From: Pseudomonadota bacterium
GTDB lineage: Bacteria > Pseudomonadota > Gammaproteobacteria > Steroidobacterales > Steroidobacteraceae
Direction: 5' to 3'
DNA length: 64,000 bases
NCBI GenBank assembly: GCA_023433705.1
Contig: JAEYUC010000025.1
Location: forward strand, 13,552 to 77,551
Both the position numbers and the translations under genes were made by a program. The notes beneath the pieces were generated by a model, which worked only from the letters and a program-made list of their open reading frames with translations, did no database searches and had not been told where the DNA came from. Positions 1 to 8,989 of the stretch are shown here, in pieces (the first letter of the stretch is position 1; each line of letters starts with the position of its first letter).

Positions 1-27
1 GCACCAGGTCCCGCGCAACGAGACGTC

Positions 28-1611
28 ATGGAATACGACGTCGCCGTCATCGGCGGCGGCCCGGCCGGGCTCGCGACCGCGATCCGGCTCAAGCAGCGCA
101 AACCCGAGTTGACGGTGTGCCTGCTCGAGAAGGGCTCGACCATCGGCGCGCACACGCTTTCCGGCGCCGTGATGGAACCGGGCCCGCTCGACGCGCTGCT
201 GCCCGAGTGGCGGCAGGCGCCGCTGCCGATCCGCGTGCCCGTGGTGCGCGACGAGTTCCACTGGCTGTCGCGCAAGGGCGCGAGCAGGATGCCGTGGATC
301 CCGAGCTACCTGCGCAATGAGGGCAATTTCATCGTCTCGCTCGGCGGGCTCGTGCAATGGATGGCCACGCAGGCCGAACAACTCGGCGTGGACGTGTTCC
401 CCGGCTTCGCCGCCGCATTGCCGCTGTTCGACGACGACGGCTCGGTTGCCGGCGTGCAGATCGGCGACATGGGCGTGCAACACGACGGCTCGCGCGGCCC
501 TAACTACATGCCGGGCGCCGAGGTGCGCGCGCGGCTGACGGTCATAGCGGAAGGCTGCCGTGGCAGCCTCGCGAAGGTTTTGATCAAGCGTTACAAGCTC
601 GACGCGAACGCGGACCCGCAGGTTTACGCGCTCGGCATGAAGGAACTGTGGCAGTTGCCGCCGGGCCGCGTCTCGCCCGGGCTCGTGCAGCACAGCGTCG
701 GCTGGCCGCTGGATCCCAAGACCTATGGTGGCAGTTTCGTCTATCACCTCAACGACGATCGCGCGTACGTCGGCTACGTCACGGGTCTCGACTACCGCGA
801 TCCGCGCTTCTTCCCGTTCGAGGCATTCCAGCAGTTCAAACATCACCCGCGAATGCACGAATTCCTGAAGGGCGGAGAAATCCTCTCGGCCGGCGCGCGC
901 TCGATCGCCGCCGGCGGCTTTCAGTCGCTGCCCAAGCTCGAGATGCCGGGCGCCGTGCTGGTCGGCGATTCGGCGGGAACGCTCAACGTTCCGAAGATCA
1001 AGGGTATTCACCAGGCGCTGCGTTGCGCGATGGCCGCGGCCGATTATTTCGCCGAGAACGACACGAGCATCGGTTTCGACGCCGTGTGGCGCAAGACAGA
1101 CGCGGTGGCCGAACTGCACGAGGTGCGCAACATCAAGCCCGGGTTCAAGCGCGGCCTCAAGCGCGGCATGGTCAACGCGGCGATCGAAAGCATGTTGTCC
1201 GGCACGACTCCCTGGACGTTGCGCAACACCGAGACCTGGCCGCTCGAGAAGCTGGCCGATTACGAGTCGCCGGACCGTCACTGGGTGCAGCGCGACCTGC
1301 CGCCGCGCGACCGGCTGTCGTCGGTGTTCTTCTCGGTCACCGCGCACGACGAAGTGCAACCCGTGCACCTCAAGGTGCGCGACAAGAACATCTGCGCGAC
1401 CACCTGCGCGGTGGAATACGGCAATCCGTGCACCCGCTTCTGTCCGGCCCACGTCTACGAAATGGTCGACGACGGCGCGGGCGGCAAGAAGCTGCAGATC
1501 AACGCGGCCAACTGCGTGCACTGCAAGGCCTGCGACATCAAGGACCCGTACCAGATCATCGACTGGACGACGCCCGAGGGCGGCTCCGGTCCTAACTACC
1601 AGCTGTTGTGA
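28..1611 (+). CDS. Electron transfer flavoprotein-ubiquinone oxidoreductase (ETF-QO)
   Basis: Membrane-associated flavoprotein of 527 aa that passes electrons from reduced ETF, made by acyl-CoA and amino-acid dehydrogenases, to ubiquinone. The N-terminus has the FAD dinucleotide fold (GGGPAG at residues 9-14). The middle carries the family's GDSAGTLN-type FAD motif. The C-terminus holds a cysteine cluster (about residues 456-502, including CVHCKAC) for the single 4Fe-4S centre and ends in the typical DWTTPEGG-type tail. Length is close to the family norm of about 550. The ATG at 28 begins exactly at the flavin fold, so the start is well placed, though no clear ribosome site is visible in the 27 bases before it. 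Its stop overlaps the zapE GTG. No etfAB genes are in view. Confidence 0.95.
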   Translation: MEYDVAVIGGGPAGLATAIRLKQRKPELTVCLLEKGSTIGAHTLSGAVMEPGPLDALLPEWRQAPLPIRVPVVRDEFHWLSRKGASRMPWIPSYLRNEGNFIVSLGGLVQWMATQAEQLGVDVFPGFAAALPLFDDDGSVAGVQIGDMGVQHDGSRGPNYMPGAEVRARLTVIAEGCRGSLAKVLIKRYKLDANADPQVYALGMKELWQLPPGRVSPGLVQHSVGWPLDPKTYGGSFVYHLNDDRAYVGYVTGLDYRDPRFFPFEAFQQFKHHPRMHEFLKGGEILSAGARSIAAGGFQSLPKLEMPGAVLVGDSAGTLNVPKIKGIHQALRCAMAAADYFAENDTSIGFDAVWRKTDAVAELHEVRNIKPGFKRGLKRGMVNAAIESMLSGTTPWTLRNTETWPLEKLADYESPDRHWVQRDLPPRDRLSSVFFSVTAHDEVQPVHLKVRDKNICATTCAVEYGNPCTRFCPAHVYEMVDDGAGGKKLQINAANCVHCKACDIKDPYQIIDWTTPEGGSGPNYQLL

Positions 1612-2717
1612 AAGACACCGATGACGTTCTCGGCGCCCTCTACGCCCGGGAGATCGCCAAGCGCGGATTCACGTCCGACAAGGCACAGCTCGCCGCGCTC
1701 AAGTCCCTCGAACGCCTGCGTGCCGCGCTGGCAGCGGAAGCCGCGGCGCCGCTCGGAAAGCGGCTACTGCGCGGACTGACGCTGTCGACCAATGGCGCGC
1801 CGAAGGGCGTGTACCTGTGGGGCGGCGTCGGGCGCGGCAAGACCTGGCTCATGGATCTGTTCTACACGTCGCTCACGCTGAGCGCGAAGCGCCGCACCCA
1901 TTTCTACCGCTTCATGCATGAGGTGCACGCCGAGCTCAAACGGCTGAAGGGCATGCAGTCGCCGCTCGAAGGCGTCGCGGACAAGGTCGCCAAGAAGGCG
2001 CGCGTCATCTGTTTCGACGAGTTGTTCATCTCCGACATCGCCGACGCGATGATCCTGGCCGGGCTGTTCGACGCGCTGCTCAAGCGCGGCGTCGCGCTGG
2101 TGTTCACGTCGAACGTGAAACCGAAGGACCTGTACAAGAACGGGCTGCAGCGCGAGCGGTTCGTGCCCACCATCACTCTGCTCGAGAAGCACTGCGAGAT
2201 CGTCAACGTCGACGGCGGCGTCGACTACCGCCTGCGGCAGCTCATCGCCGCGCCCATCTACCTGCCGAGCGGCGATCCCGCCACCCGGAAAAAGCTCGAG
2301 GAACTGTTCGACGACCTGTCGGACGAGGACGTCGAGAGCGGCCACGACATCAGCGTGAACAGCCGCAAGATCAAGGTGGTGCGCGAGAGCGAAAACGTCA
2401 TCTGGTTCGAGTTCTCCGCGCTGTGCGAGGGCCCGCGCAGCTCCGCGGACTACATCGCGATCGCGAGCGAGTACCAGAGCGTGATCATCGCGAACGTTCC
2501 GGTGTTCGGCGTCGACGCCGACAACGCCGCGCGACGCTTCATATCGGCGATCGACGAGTTCTACGATCGCGGCGTGAAGGTCATCCTCTCGGCCGCGGCC
2601 GCGCCGCACGAGATCTACAAGGGCGAGAAGCTCAAGTTCGAATTCCAGCGCACGACGAGCCGACTGATCGAGATGCAGAGCGAGGAGTACCTGGCGCGCG
2701 CTCATCGCGCCGCGTGA
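1608..2717 (+). CDS. zapE: AFG1/ZapE-family cell-division ATPase
   Basis: P-loop ATPase of 369 aa in the AFG1/ZapE family, whose E. coli member associates with the Z-ring and whose mitochondrial members help clear respiratory-chain subunits. Walker A is GGVGRGKT (residues 72-79) and Walker B is VICFDE (133-138), followed by the family's F.SDIADAM stretch. The GTG start is fused to the preceding stop (GTGA), so translation is probably coupled to the ETF-QO gene, although the functional link between the two is not obvious. The full family length is present. Confidence 0.93.
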   Translation: MKDTDDVLGALYAREIAKRGFTSDKAQLAALKSLERLRAALAAEAAAPLGKRLLRGLTLSTNGAPKGVYLWGGVGRGKTWLMDLFYTSLTLSAKRRTHFYRFMHEVHAELKRLKGMQSPLEGVADKVAKKARVICFDELFISDIADAMILAGLFDALLKRGVALVFTSNVKPKDLYKNGLQRERFVPTITLLEKHCEIVNVDGGVDYRLRQLIAAPIYLPSGDPATRKKLEELFDDLSDEDVESGHDISVNSRKIKVVRESENVIWFEFSALCEGPRSSADYIAIASEYQSVIIANVPVFGVDADNAARRFISAIDEFYDRGVKVILSAAAAPHEIYKGEKLKFEFQRTTSRLIEMQSEEYLARAHRAA

Positions 2718-2928
2718 AGCTCAGGGACTCGTGTCCAGACTTTCCTGAGTGACGACATCAGTTCGGCGGCCCGCCGCTGCTTAGCACATCCGCCGGCGCG
2801 CGCGTCGGCGAGATCGACCGTCGCGGCGCTACCCGGAATTACTTCTCAAAGTTTTCACATTCTCCGGTCGCCCTACTGCCGGGCACCTCACTGCCGTGAT
2901 TCCATCGAGCCCATCAGATAGCTCAGGG

Positions 2929-3690
2929 ATGGCAAGGATGCGAAAGCTACATACTCTGCTCGCGTTGCTGGCGCTGGCCGCGAGTTCGACCGTTCAGGCG
3001 ACCATGGTGCTGTTCGACCCCGACGATTACGACGTCGGCGCGGACATCTCGAACGCGAGCCCTTACGTCAGCTTTTCGACGTTCCGGTACTACGACGACA
3101 CCTCCTATCTTCCGACATTCGCACCGGTATTCGTCTCGGCTTGTTACGGCGGGAGCACCGATTGCGCCGTCACGGGCACGAAGGTCTTCGGCGACGGTTT
3201 CGGTGGAATCGATCAGTGGGGAGGCCTGGGCAGCTCGCTGCTCAACGCGAGCCAGTGCCTCGCGAGCCTGAACGGTGGAGCCGGCCTGTGTACGGACCGC
3301 TTCAACGTTTTGCTCATGACGTTCGCCACGGCGACGGATTTCGTCGAGCTCTCCGGTGCGTACTGGGCACAGGACGATACGTACCTCTACGGCTTCGACG
3401 AGCATTTCAACCTGGTCGGCGGAATGACCCGGACGCACGACCTGGCGCGCTGCTCCGGACCCGCGGCCTGGACTGACTACTGCCAGGTGACCACGAGCCT
3501 CACGGCATCGACGGCGGACATCCGCTACGTGATCGCGGGCGGCTGGTCGAACGGCACGTCGCTCGATCACCTGCGCTTCAACAGCGTTCCGGAGCCCGGT
3601 ACGCTCGCGCTACTCGCGGTCGGCCTCGTCGGCATGATGCTCGTGCGCAGGCGCCAACCGCGGCACGTCAAGGTGCCTTCGCCTCGCTGA
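2929..3690 (+). CDS. PEP-CTERM sorting-domain secreted protein
   Basis: Secreted protein of about 253 aa with no enzymatic domain that I recognise. It opens with a signal peptide (KLHTLLALLALAAS, cleavage near VQA) and ends with a PEP-CTERM anchor: VPEPGTLALLAVGL, a hydrophobic helix, then RRRQPR. Such proteins are normally processed by an exosortase and tied to extracellular polysaccharide; no exosortase is in this window. The mature part is rich in Tyr, Asp and Cys (at least six Cys, possibly disulfides). I chose the ATG at 2929; an upstream in-frame GTG at 2896 would add residues that do not look like a signal peptide, and ATG 2938 is also possible. Confidence 0.85.
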   Translation: MARMRKLHTLLALLALAASSTVQATMVLFDPDDYDVGADISNASPYVSFSTFRYYDDTSYLPTFAPVFVSACYGGSTDCAVTGTKVFGDGFGGIDQWGGLGSSLLNASQCLASLNGGAGLCTDRFNVLLMTFATATDFVELSGAYWAQDDTYLYGFDEHFNLVGGMTRTHDLARCSGPAAWTDYCQVTTSLTASTADIRYVIAGGWSNGTSLDHLRFNSVPEPGTLALLAVGLVGMMLVRRRQPRHVKVPSPR

Positions 3691-3703
3691 CGATCAGATG
3701 GTC

Positions 3704-3724
3704 CGGCGGCGAATTTCGTCGCCG
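3704..3724. terminator. Stem-loop after the PEP-CTERM gene
   Basis: Nine-base-pair stem CGGCGGCGA/TCGTCGCCG with a three-base loop, one G-U pair, 14 bases after the stop codon at 3690. There is no T-run after it, so it is only a possible transcription terminator. Confidence 0.35.
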
Positions 3725-3843
3725 TTCGCGGGAGTTCATGTTGAGTCCCGGGCCTTCCCCGGACGGTCGTGTTGCTCGGGAAATACCCACGGTTCATGCT
3801 TGGCTCCTTCGAGGGACGACCAAGAACAAGTAGAACCCCGGAT

Positions 3844-6192
3844 ATGAACGACGCCGCCAAGGACGCACCGGGTCGAGCGCGACTTACCTACAGCCTCGCC
3901 GATCTCACCGTCGACGTGGGCACGGCGCAGGTGCACCGCAACGGCGAGGCAATTCCGTTGCCGCGGCTTTCGTTCGATCTGCTCGTCGCGCTGATCGAGT
4001 CCGCGCCGAACCTGGTGACGGTCGACGAACTGATGGATCGCGTGTGGCCCGGCATCGTCGTCAATTCCGAAACCGTGAGCCAGCGGGTCAAGCTACTTCG
4101 CCTCGCGCTCGAAGATGACCCGCGCAACCCGCGTTACATCGCGGTATCCCGCGGGCGCGGTTATCGGATCATTGCGCCGGTGACCAGGCTGGATCTGGCG
4201 GGCGCCGCGTCGATGCGGACCGAGTCCGCCCAGGCCGCGGTGCCCGAAACAAAGCGTGCCGGCCGATCGCGATGGACCTGGGGCGCGCTCGCCGCGTGCG
4301 CGCTCGTCGGGCTCGTACTGCTTCTCGTCGTTCGACGCGTCCCTTCGTCGGCGACACCCGCGACGGCCTCACTACCCGACCGATCCGTCGAGGTTCTGCC
4401 CTTCGACAACGTCGGCCAATCTCCCCAGGACGCCGCGCTCGCCTTCGGCGTCGCCGAGACCCTGCTGCATCGGCTTTCCGCGTCTAAGGAATTGACGGTG
4501 ATCGCAAGGCAGTCGTCCTTCTCGTTCGCTCCACGCGGAGCGGACGTGCGCGATATCGGACGCCGGCTCAATGCACGCTACCTGATAGAAGGGAGCCTGC
4601 AGAGCACGCCAACGCGCCTGAGGATCACCGCCCAGTTGATCGATGCGGCGACTGGCGGCCACGTCTGGTCCCTGCAATTCGATCGCAAACCGGAAGACAT
4701 CTTCACCATCCAGGACGAGATCGCCGCCAAGGTGACCGAAGCTCTGCGAATCTCCGTGGCGGCCGCGCAGCCATTCGGGACGAGCGGAACGCAGGACTTC
4801 GATGCATACCTGGCTCATGCACAGGGGCGCGCGCGGCTGGCGGTTTATCGTGTCGCGGATGCAAAGCTCGCCGTCGCGGATTTCGAGCGCGCCATCCAGA
4901 TCGACCCGCGATTCACGCGGGCGTATGCCGGACTCGCCGAAGCGCGCGGACAAGTGGCCGACGGCGAGATGAGCCGCGAGCGTCGGAGCAACATCCAGAA
5001 GGTTGCGGCAGCCAATCGGGAACTCCTGAATCGCGCCGTCGAGATCAACGACCAGGATTCCGACGTGCACCTCCAGCTGGCGTGGCTGCTGTGGGAGGGT
5101 GAGGAGGCGGAAAAGGAACTGACCCGGGCGCTCGAGCTGAATCCGAACAGCGCCGCCGGTTACCACTCTCTGGCCCTCATGCGCCTGTTCCGCGATCGCC
5201 GACCGGACGAGGCAATCGCCGCCATCGACAAGGCGCGCCTGCTGAGTCCGCTGGAAGTCCGGTACGACAATGAGAAGGCGATGATGATGCTGTACGGCAA
5301 GTCGGACGCGGCGACGGCGGAGCATCTGCTACTTGCCGTGCTGGAGCGCGACCCGTCGTCGACCGAAGCACTATGGCGCCTGGGTGAGCTCTACTGGTGT
5401 TGCCGTGCCGAACACGCTCGCGGCGTGAAGTTTCTCGAGCAGGCGCTGCAACGCGATCCGGACCAGGAGTTCGGCAGGCGCATCCTCATGCGCGCCTACC
5501 TGGATTTGAACGATCCGGAAGAAGCGAAGGCGATCGCGGCGATGGCTCCGCATCCCGTCGACGTGCGGCTCGTTCCGGTGATGGTCTACAACCACGAGTG
5601 GCAGGCCGCCGCGGAGAGGACTTACTACGAAAACAGCCTCGGGACTTCCCAGGCCATCGACACGAGCCTGCGCGTGCTCGCGGTGCGCAAACAGGCACGA
5701 ATCACGGGCAACTACGAGCCCGCGCTCCAATACCTCGCGGAAGAGGCATCCGTGCGGTGGGACGAGAAGGGCAATCCCTCGCTGGATGGTTCCTGGGTTC
5801 CGGACTACATCGTCGGGCTCGCGGACATCCTGATGCAGATGGGCGAACGGGATCGTGGCGAGCGCCTGCTCGATGCGGTCTTGAAGTCGATCGACGACGA
5901 GGCGCACCACCGGAACCGCGGTGAACGCTGGTACCTGCAGTCGCTCTCGGTCGCGTATGTGCTGCTCGGGCGCGACGAGGAAGCGCTCACGGCGCTGGAG
6001 AAATGTGTGGCGCAGGCCCAGAACACGAACCTCGCCATTTTTCTAGAATCCGAACCCGCGTATGAGCGCCTGCGCTCACAGCCAAGATTCGAAGCGGTGG
6101 TCGAGCAGATGCGCCGGATGGCGCGCACTCAGCGCGACCAGCTCGACCGGATGCGCGCGAAGGGACTCGTCCCGCATCGCTCTGGCGGATGA
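3844..6192 (+). CDS. CadC-like winged-helix / TPR transmembrane regulator
   Basis: Protein of 782 aa. Residues about 10-115 form an OmpR/CadC-type winged helix (LMDRVWPG, SQRVKLLRLALEDD, GRGYRI). Residues about 145-163 are a single membrane helix. The following periplasmic part starts with the FlgO/adenylate-cyclase-associated fold (VEVLPFDNVG ... GRRLNARYLIEGSL ... HVWSLQFDR) and continues as tetratricopeptide repeats to the C-terminus. The architecture is that of one-component regulators that bind DNA from the membrane. ATG 3844 begins immediately before the DNA-binding domain; a longer frame opening at 3769 adds unconserved sequence. The neighbours give no clear target. Confidence 0.85.
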   Translation: MNDAAKDAPGRARLTYSLADLTVDVGTAQVHRNGEAIPLPRLSFDLLVALIESAPNLVTVDELMDRVWPGIVVNSETVSQRVKLLRLALEDDPRNPRYIAVSRGRGYRIIAPVTRLDLAGAASMRTESAQAAVPETKRAGRSRWTWGALAACALVGLVLLLVVRRVPSSATPATASLPDRSVEVLPFDNVGQSPQDAALAFGVAETLLHRLSASKELTVIARQSSFSFAPRGADVRDIGRRLNARYLIEGSLQSTPTRLRITAQLIDAATGGHVWSLQFDRKPEDIFTIQDEIAAKVTEALRISVAAAQPFGTSGTQDFDAYLAHAQGRARLAVYRVADAKLAVADFERAIQIDPRFTRAYAGLAEARGQVADGEMSRERRSNIQKVAAANRELLNRAVEINDQDSDVHLQLAWLLWEGEEAEKELTRALELNPNSAAGYHSLALMRLFRDRRPDEAIAAIDKARLLSPLEVRYDNEKAMMMLYGKSDAATAEHLLLAVLERDPSSTEALWRLGELYWCCRAEHARGVKFLEQALQRDPDQEFGRRILMRAYLDLNDPEEAKAIAAMAPHPVDVRLVPVMVYNHEWQAAAERTYYENSLGTSQAIDTSLRVLAVRKQARITGNYEPALQYLAEEASVRWDEKGNPSLDGSWVPDYIVGLADILMQMGERDRGERLLDAVLKSIDDEAHHRNRGERWYLQSLSVAYVLLGRDEEALTALEKCVAQAQNTNLAIFLESEPAYERLRSQPRFEAVVEQMRRMARTQRDQLDRMRAKGLVPHRSGG

Positions 6193-6221
6193 TCGTGCCG
6201 GCCCCGATGGCCGGCACGATC
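6191..6221. terminator. Bidirectional stem-loop terminator between convergent genes
   Basis: Perfect 13-bp stem GATCGTGCCGGCC with a 5-base loop. It overlaps the stop codon of the regulator (ends 6192) and lies 14 bases from the stop of the convergent haloperoxidase gene. It is the strongest intergenic hairpin I see in the window. Confidence 0.75.
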
Positions 6222-6235
6222 CTTTCGATGAGCAG

Positions 6236-7474
6236 TCAGAGCCTGGGGACCAACGTGTGCGCCGTCGTCCACTCGGCGACGGACCTGCCCAATTCCGCAC
6301 CGTGTTCGACCGAGTTGCGGAAATGCATGCCGCCGAAGACACGCGCGTCGGCGACCTCGTCGACGAGCGCACCCGGGCCGTCATAGGAATGAGTCGCTCC
6401 GGTGACGACGCTGTTGAATGTGAAGCTCATTTTCCGGCCGAAATGCTGCTCGATGATCCCGGCAACGGCGCCGGCGACACACCCATGGGCGGCGGGATAC
6501 TCGGGATGCGGCGGTGTGTTCTGGTACGGCAGCCAACCCGGATCCGTTTGCTGGATCGCCGTGGACGGGCGCCAGAAGCTGTAGACGTACTTGGAATCGA
6601 AGCACGCGATCGCGGCATCGGCCTGGGCAAACGCGAACAGTGTCATGTATCTCGCGCTCTTGACCGTTCCGAGGTTCCTCGCGGCGACGAAGTTGCTGAG
6701 ATTCCGGCCCCAGAACTGGTTAGGGTTTTCGGTATGAAATCTCGCGATCTCAGACTGTGCGTCGTTGCGCGAGGTGCTGTCGAGAGAACCCCACTCCCGC
6801 ACTTCTTCCAGGTCGCGCGTGTAGACCGCGCTCGTCAGTCCTGGGGGCCCATAGGCGCGGAACTGAAGTGCATTCTGCAGCACCATCGGCGTGATGTTGG
6901 GCACGAACGTATTGACCGGCTGCCCGGTGGGCGGATAAGGCGTGGTCGGTTGATAGGCACCCGGCCCAAAACCAAACACATAGACGGGCGCGGGCGCCGC
7001 ACGCCCATCGTCCGCGCGCAGCGCCAGCATGGCCACGGCCACCTCTTCTCCCAGCGCGATGCCCTTTGCCTTGCGCGCATCGTTGGGTAACGCCGCCAGG
7101 GATGAGATGTACGCCGCATCGAGCGTGCCTGCCTGTTCCGGGAAGAGCCCGACGAGGGCGCGATGCGCCGCGGCTACGACCGCCGCCTCGGGCGACGCGC
7201 CTTTGGCCATCGCACTGCGATCGACCTTGTAGGCCTGGTATCGCCCGTCGATTGAATTCACGGCATCGAACATGGCGGCATGTACGATGGCGAAATCAAC
7301 CGCGCCCGCCCTGCCGCCCTTGGTGACCACCGCCTGGGTAGCGATCAGGGACCAGTCCGTGACGATGTCGGCGGCTGCGATGCCGGGCAATGCAACCAGG
7401 ACCGCCACGCAGGCCATGAGCCCGCGGCGTGGGTTCGCGGCACGCCGACCACCTGATGTACTGCGCTTGAACAT
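6236..7474 (-). CDS. Vanadium-dependent haloperoxidase / PAP2-superfamily protein
   Basis: Secreted protein of 412 aa with a hydrophobic signal (MACVAVLVALPGIAAA, residues about 20-35). All three motifs of the vanadium-haloperoxidase/acid-phosphatase superfamily are present: K295-x6-RP (KYVYSFWRP), the YPAAH histidine at about 330, and R378-x3-G-x-H384 (RVFGGMHF), where the last histidine would bind vanadate or form the phosphohistidine. It belongs to the bacterial VCPO-like group, and the sequence does not tell whether it acts as a haloperoxidase or a phosphatase. The start has a good ribosome site (AGGAG) seven bases upstream. It is transcribed alone. Confidence 0.88.
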   Translation of the reverse strand: MFKRSTSGGRRAANPRRGLMACVAVLVALPGIAAADIVTDWSLIATQAVVTKGGRAGAVDFAIVHAAMFDAVNSIDGRYQAYKVDRSAMAKGASPEAAVVAAAHRALVGLFPEQAGTLDAAYISSLAALPNDARKAKGIALGEEVAVAMLALRADDGRAAPAPVYVFGFGPGAYQPTTPYPPTGQPVNTFVPNITPMVLQNALQFRAYGPPGLTSAVYTRDLEEVREWGSLDSTSRNDAQSEIARFHTENPNQFWGRNLSNFVAARNLGTVKSARYMTLFAFAQADAAIACFDSKYVYSFWRPSTAIQQTDPGWLPYQNTPPHPEYPAAHGCVAGAVAGIIEQHFGRKMSFTFNSVVTGATHSYDGPGALVDEVADARVFGGMHFRNSVEHGAELGRSVAEWTTAHTLVPRL

Positions 7475-7620
7475 GACGATCTCCTGTAGTTGAGCCGGAC
7501 TCGATTCCGGACGACAGGAGAGTCACGCGGTCGACAGGATGTCGCGTGAAGAAAGGGGCAAGATTCCGGGAAGAAGGAAGGAAGAGCGCAGCCTGGACCC
7601 TGCCTGGACCCGATTCGTGT

Positions 7621-8256
7621 TCAACCGCTGAACGCGGCCGTGGTCTTCTGGCGTACTTCTTCGGCGGTAACGCCAGGTGCCAACTCCAGGAGCTTGAACG
7701 GGGATCGTCGATCCGGCCGCTCGAACACCGCGAGATCGGTGATCAACAGGTCGACGCAGTTTGCACCCGTAAGAGGCAGCTCGCAGCGAGGCCTGAACTT
7801 GGGCGTTCCATCCTTCGAGTTGTGCTCCATCACGACGACGACGCGCCGCACGCCCGCGACCAGGTCCATCGCGCCGCCCATGCCCTTCACCATCTTGCCG
7901 GGGACCATCCAGTTCGCGAGGTCGCCGTTCTCCGCGACCTCGAGCGCGCCGAGCACGGACAGATCGATGTGGCCACCGCGGATCATCCCGAAGCTGTCGG
8001 CCGAGGAGAAAAACGACGACATCGGCAACTGCGTGATCGTCTGCTTGCCGGCGTTGATGAGGTCCGGGTCTTCTTCACCCTCGTACGGGAACGGGCCCAT
8101 GCCGAGCATGCCGTTCTCGGATTGCAGCACGACCCGCATTCCCTCGGGAATGTAGTTGGCCACCAGCGTCGGAATCCCGATGCCGAGGTTCACGTAATAC
8201 CCGTCGCGCAGCTCGCGCGCGGCGCGTCTGGCAAGATCGTCACGTGTCCAGGCCAT
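7621..8256 (-). CDS. scoB: 3-oxoacid CoA-transferase subunit B
   Basis: Subunit B (211 aa) of succinyl-CoA:3-oxoacid CoA-transferase, which activates acetoacetate to acetoacetyl-CoA. The catalytic glutamate motif SENGMLGMGP is clear, as are GGHIDLSVLGALEV and the GAMDLV loop. It is the last gene of the hpd-maiA-scoA-scoB operon. ATG 8256 lies four bases after the scoA stop; a GTG at 8268 could add four residues and overlap scoA. Acetoacetate is one end product of homogentisate breakdown, so the position after maiA fits. Confidence 0.95.
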   Translation of the reverse strand: MAWTRDDLARRAARELRDGYYVNLGIGIPTLVANYIPEGMRVVLQSENGMLGMGPFPYEGEEDPDLINAGKQTITQLPMSSFFSSADSFGMIRGGHIDLSVLGALEVAENGDLANWMVPGKMVKGMGGAMDLVAGVRRVVVVMEHNSKDGTPKFRPRCELPLTGANCVDLLITDLAVFERPDRRSPFKLLELAPGVTAEEVRQKTTAAFSG

Positions 8257-8260
8257 GCGG

Positions 8261-8989
8261 CTAACCACCTACCCGCTTGCGCACGGTGCGCTGTTCGATA
8301 CGCTTCTGGTAGTTCGTTCCGCGGAAGATCCGCTGCACGAAGATGCCCGGCGTGTGGACGAGCTCGGGATCGATCGCGCCGGGCTCGACCAGTTCTTCGA
8401 CTTCGGCGACCGTCACGCGCCCCGCTGTCGCCATCATCGGATTGAAATTGCGCGCGGTCTTGCGATACACGAGATTGCCCTCGGTGTCCCCCCTCCACGC
8501 CTTCACGATGGATAGGTCCGCGGTGAGCCCGGTCTCCAGCGCGAACGTCTCGCCGTTCACCTCGCGGGTCTCCTTGCCTTCGGCGACCACGGTGCCCGCG
8601 CCGGTGCGCGTGTAGAAGCCGTAGATGCCGGCGCCGCCAGCGCGAATGCGCTCTGCCAGCGTGCCCTGCGGATTGAATTCGAGCTCGAGCTCCTTCGCGA
8701 GGTACTGGCGTTCGAACTCCTTGTTCTCGCCGACGTAAGACGAAATCATCTTGCGGATCTGCCGCGTCTCGAGCAGCAGGCCGAGTCCGAAGCCGTCCAC
8801 TCCCGCGTTGTTCGAAATCACGGTGAGATCGCGCGCGCCCGAATCGCGCAGCGCGAGGATGAGGTTCTCGGGGATACCGCACAGGCCGAAGCCACCCGAC
8901 ATCACCGTCATGCCATCGCGCGTCAGCCCCGCGAGCGCGGATGCCGCGTCCGGGTAGACCTTTCCCTTGCCCGGCGAACTAGGCGGCAT
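8261..8989 (-). CDS. scoA: 3-oxoacid CoA-transferase subunit A
   Basis: Subunit A of the same acetoacetate-activating CoA-transferase, 242 aa from ATG 8989. Diagnostic stretches are MSGGFGLCGIPENLI, ISNNAGVDGFGLGLLLE, GGAGIYGFYTRTG and the acidic end VAEVEELVEPGAIDP. A frame open further upstream (to 9151) is antisense-like basic sequence lying over maiA. The chosen start overlaps the maiA stop by 11 bases, which suggests translational coupling. Length agrees with the family (about 235 aa). Confidence 0.95.
   Translation of the reverse strand: MPPSSPGKGKVYPDAASALAGLTRDGMTVMSGGFGLCGIPENLILALRDSGARDLTVISNNAGVDGFGLGLLLETRQIRKMISSYVGENKEFERQYLAKELELEFNPQGTLAERIRAGGAGIYGFYTRTGAGTVVAEGKETREVNGETFALETGLTADLSIVKAWRGDTEGNLVYRKTARNFNPMMATAGRVTVAEVEELVEPGAIDPELVHTPGIFVQRIFRGTNYQKRIEQRTVRKRVGG

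Noticed and set aside
1764..2705. Antisense frame of about 313 codons over zapE
   Set aside because: Low-complexity Val/Asp/Arg sequence with no motif; zapE on the plus strand is complete.
7523..7549. Inverted repeat TCACGCG-N13-CGCGTGA after scoB as a terminator
   Set aside because: Large loop, no T-run, and it also lies in the haloperoxidase leader, so its role cannot be decided.
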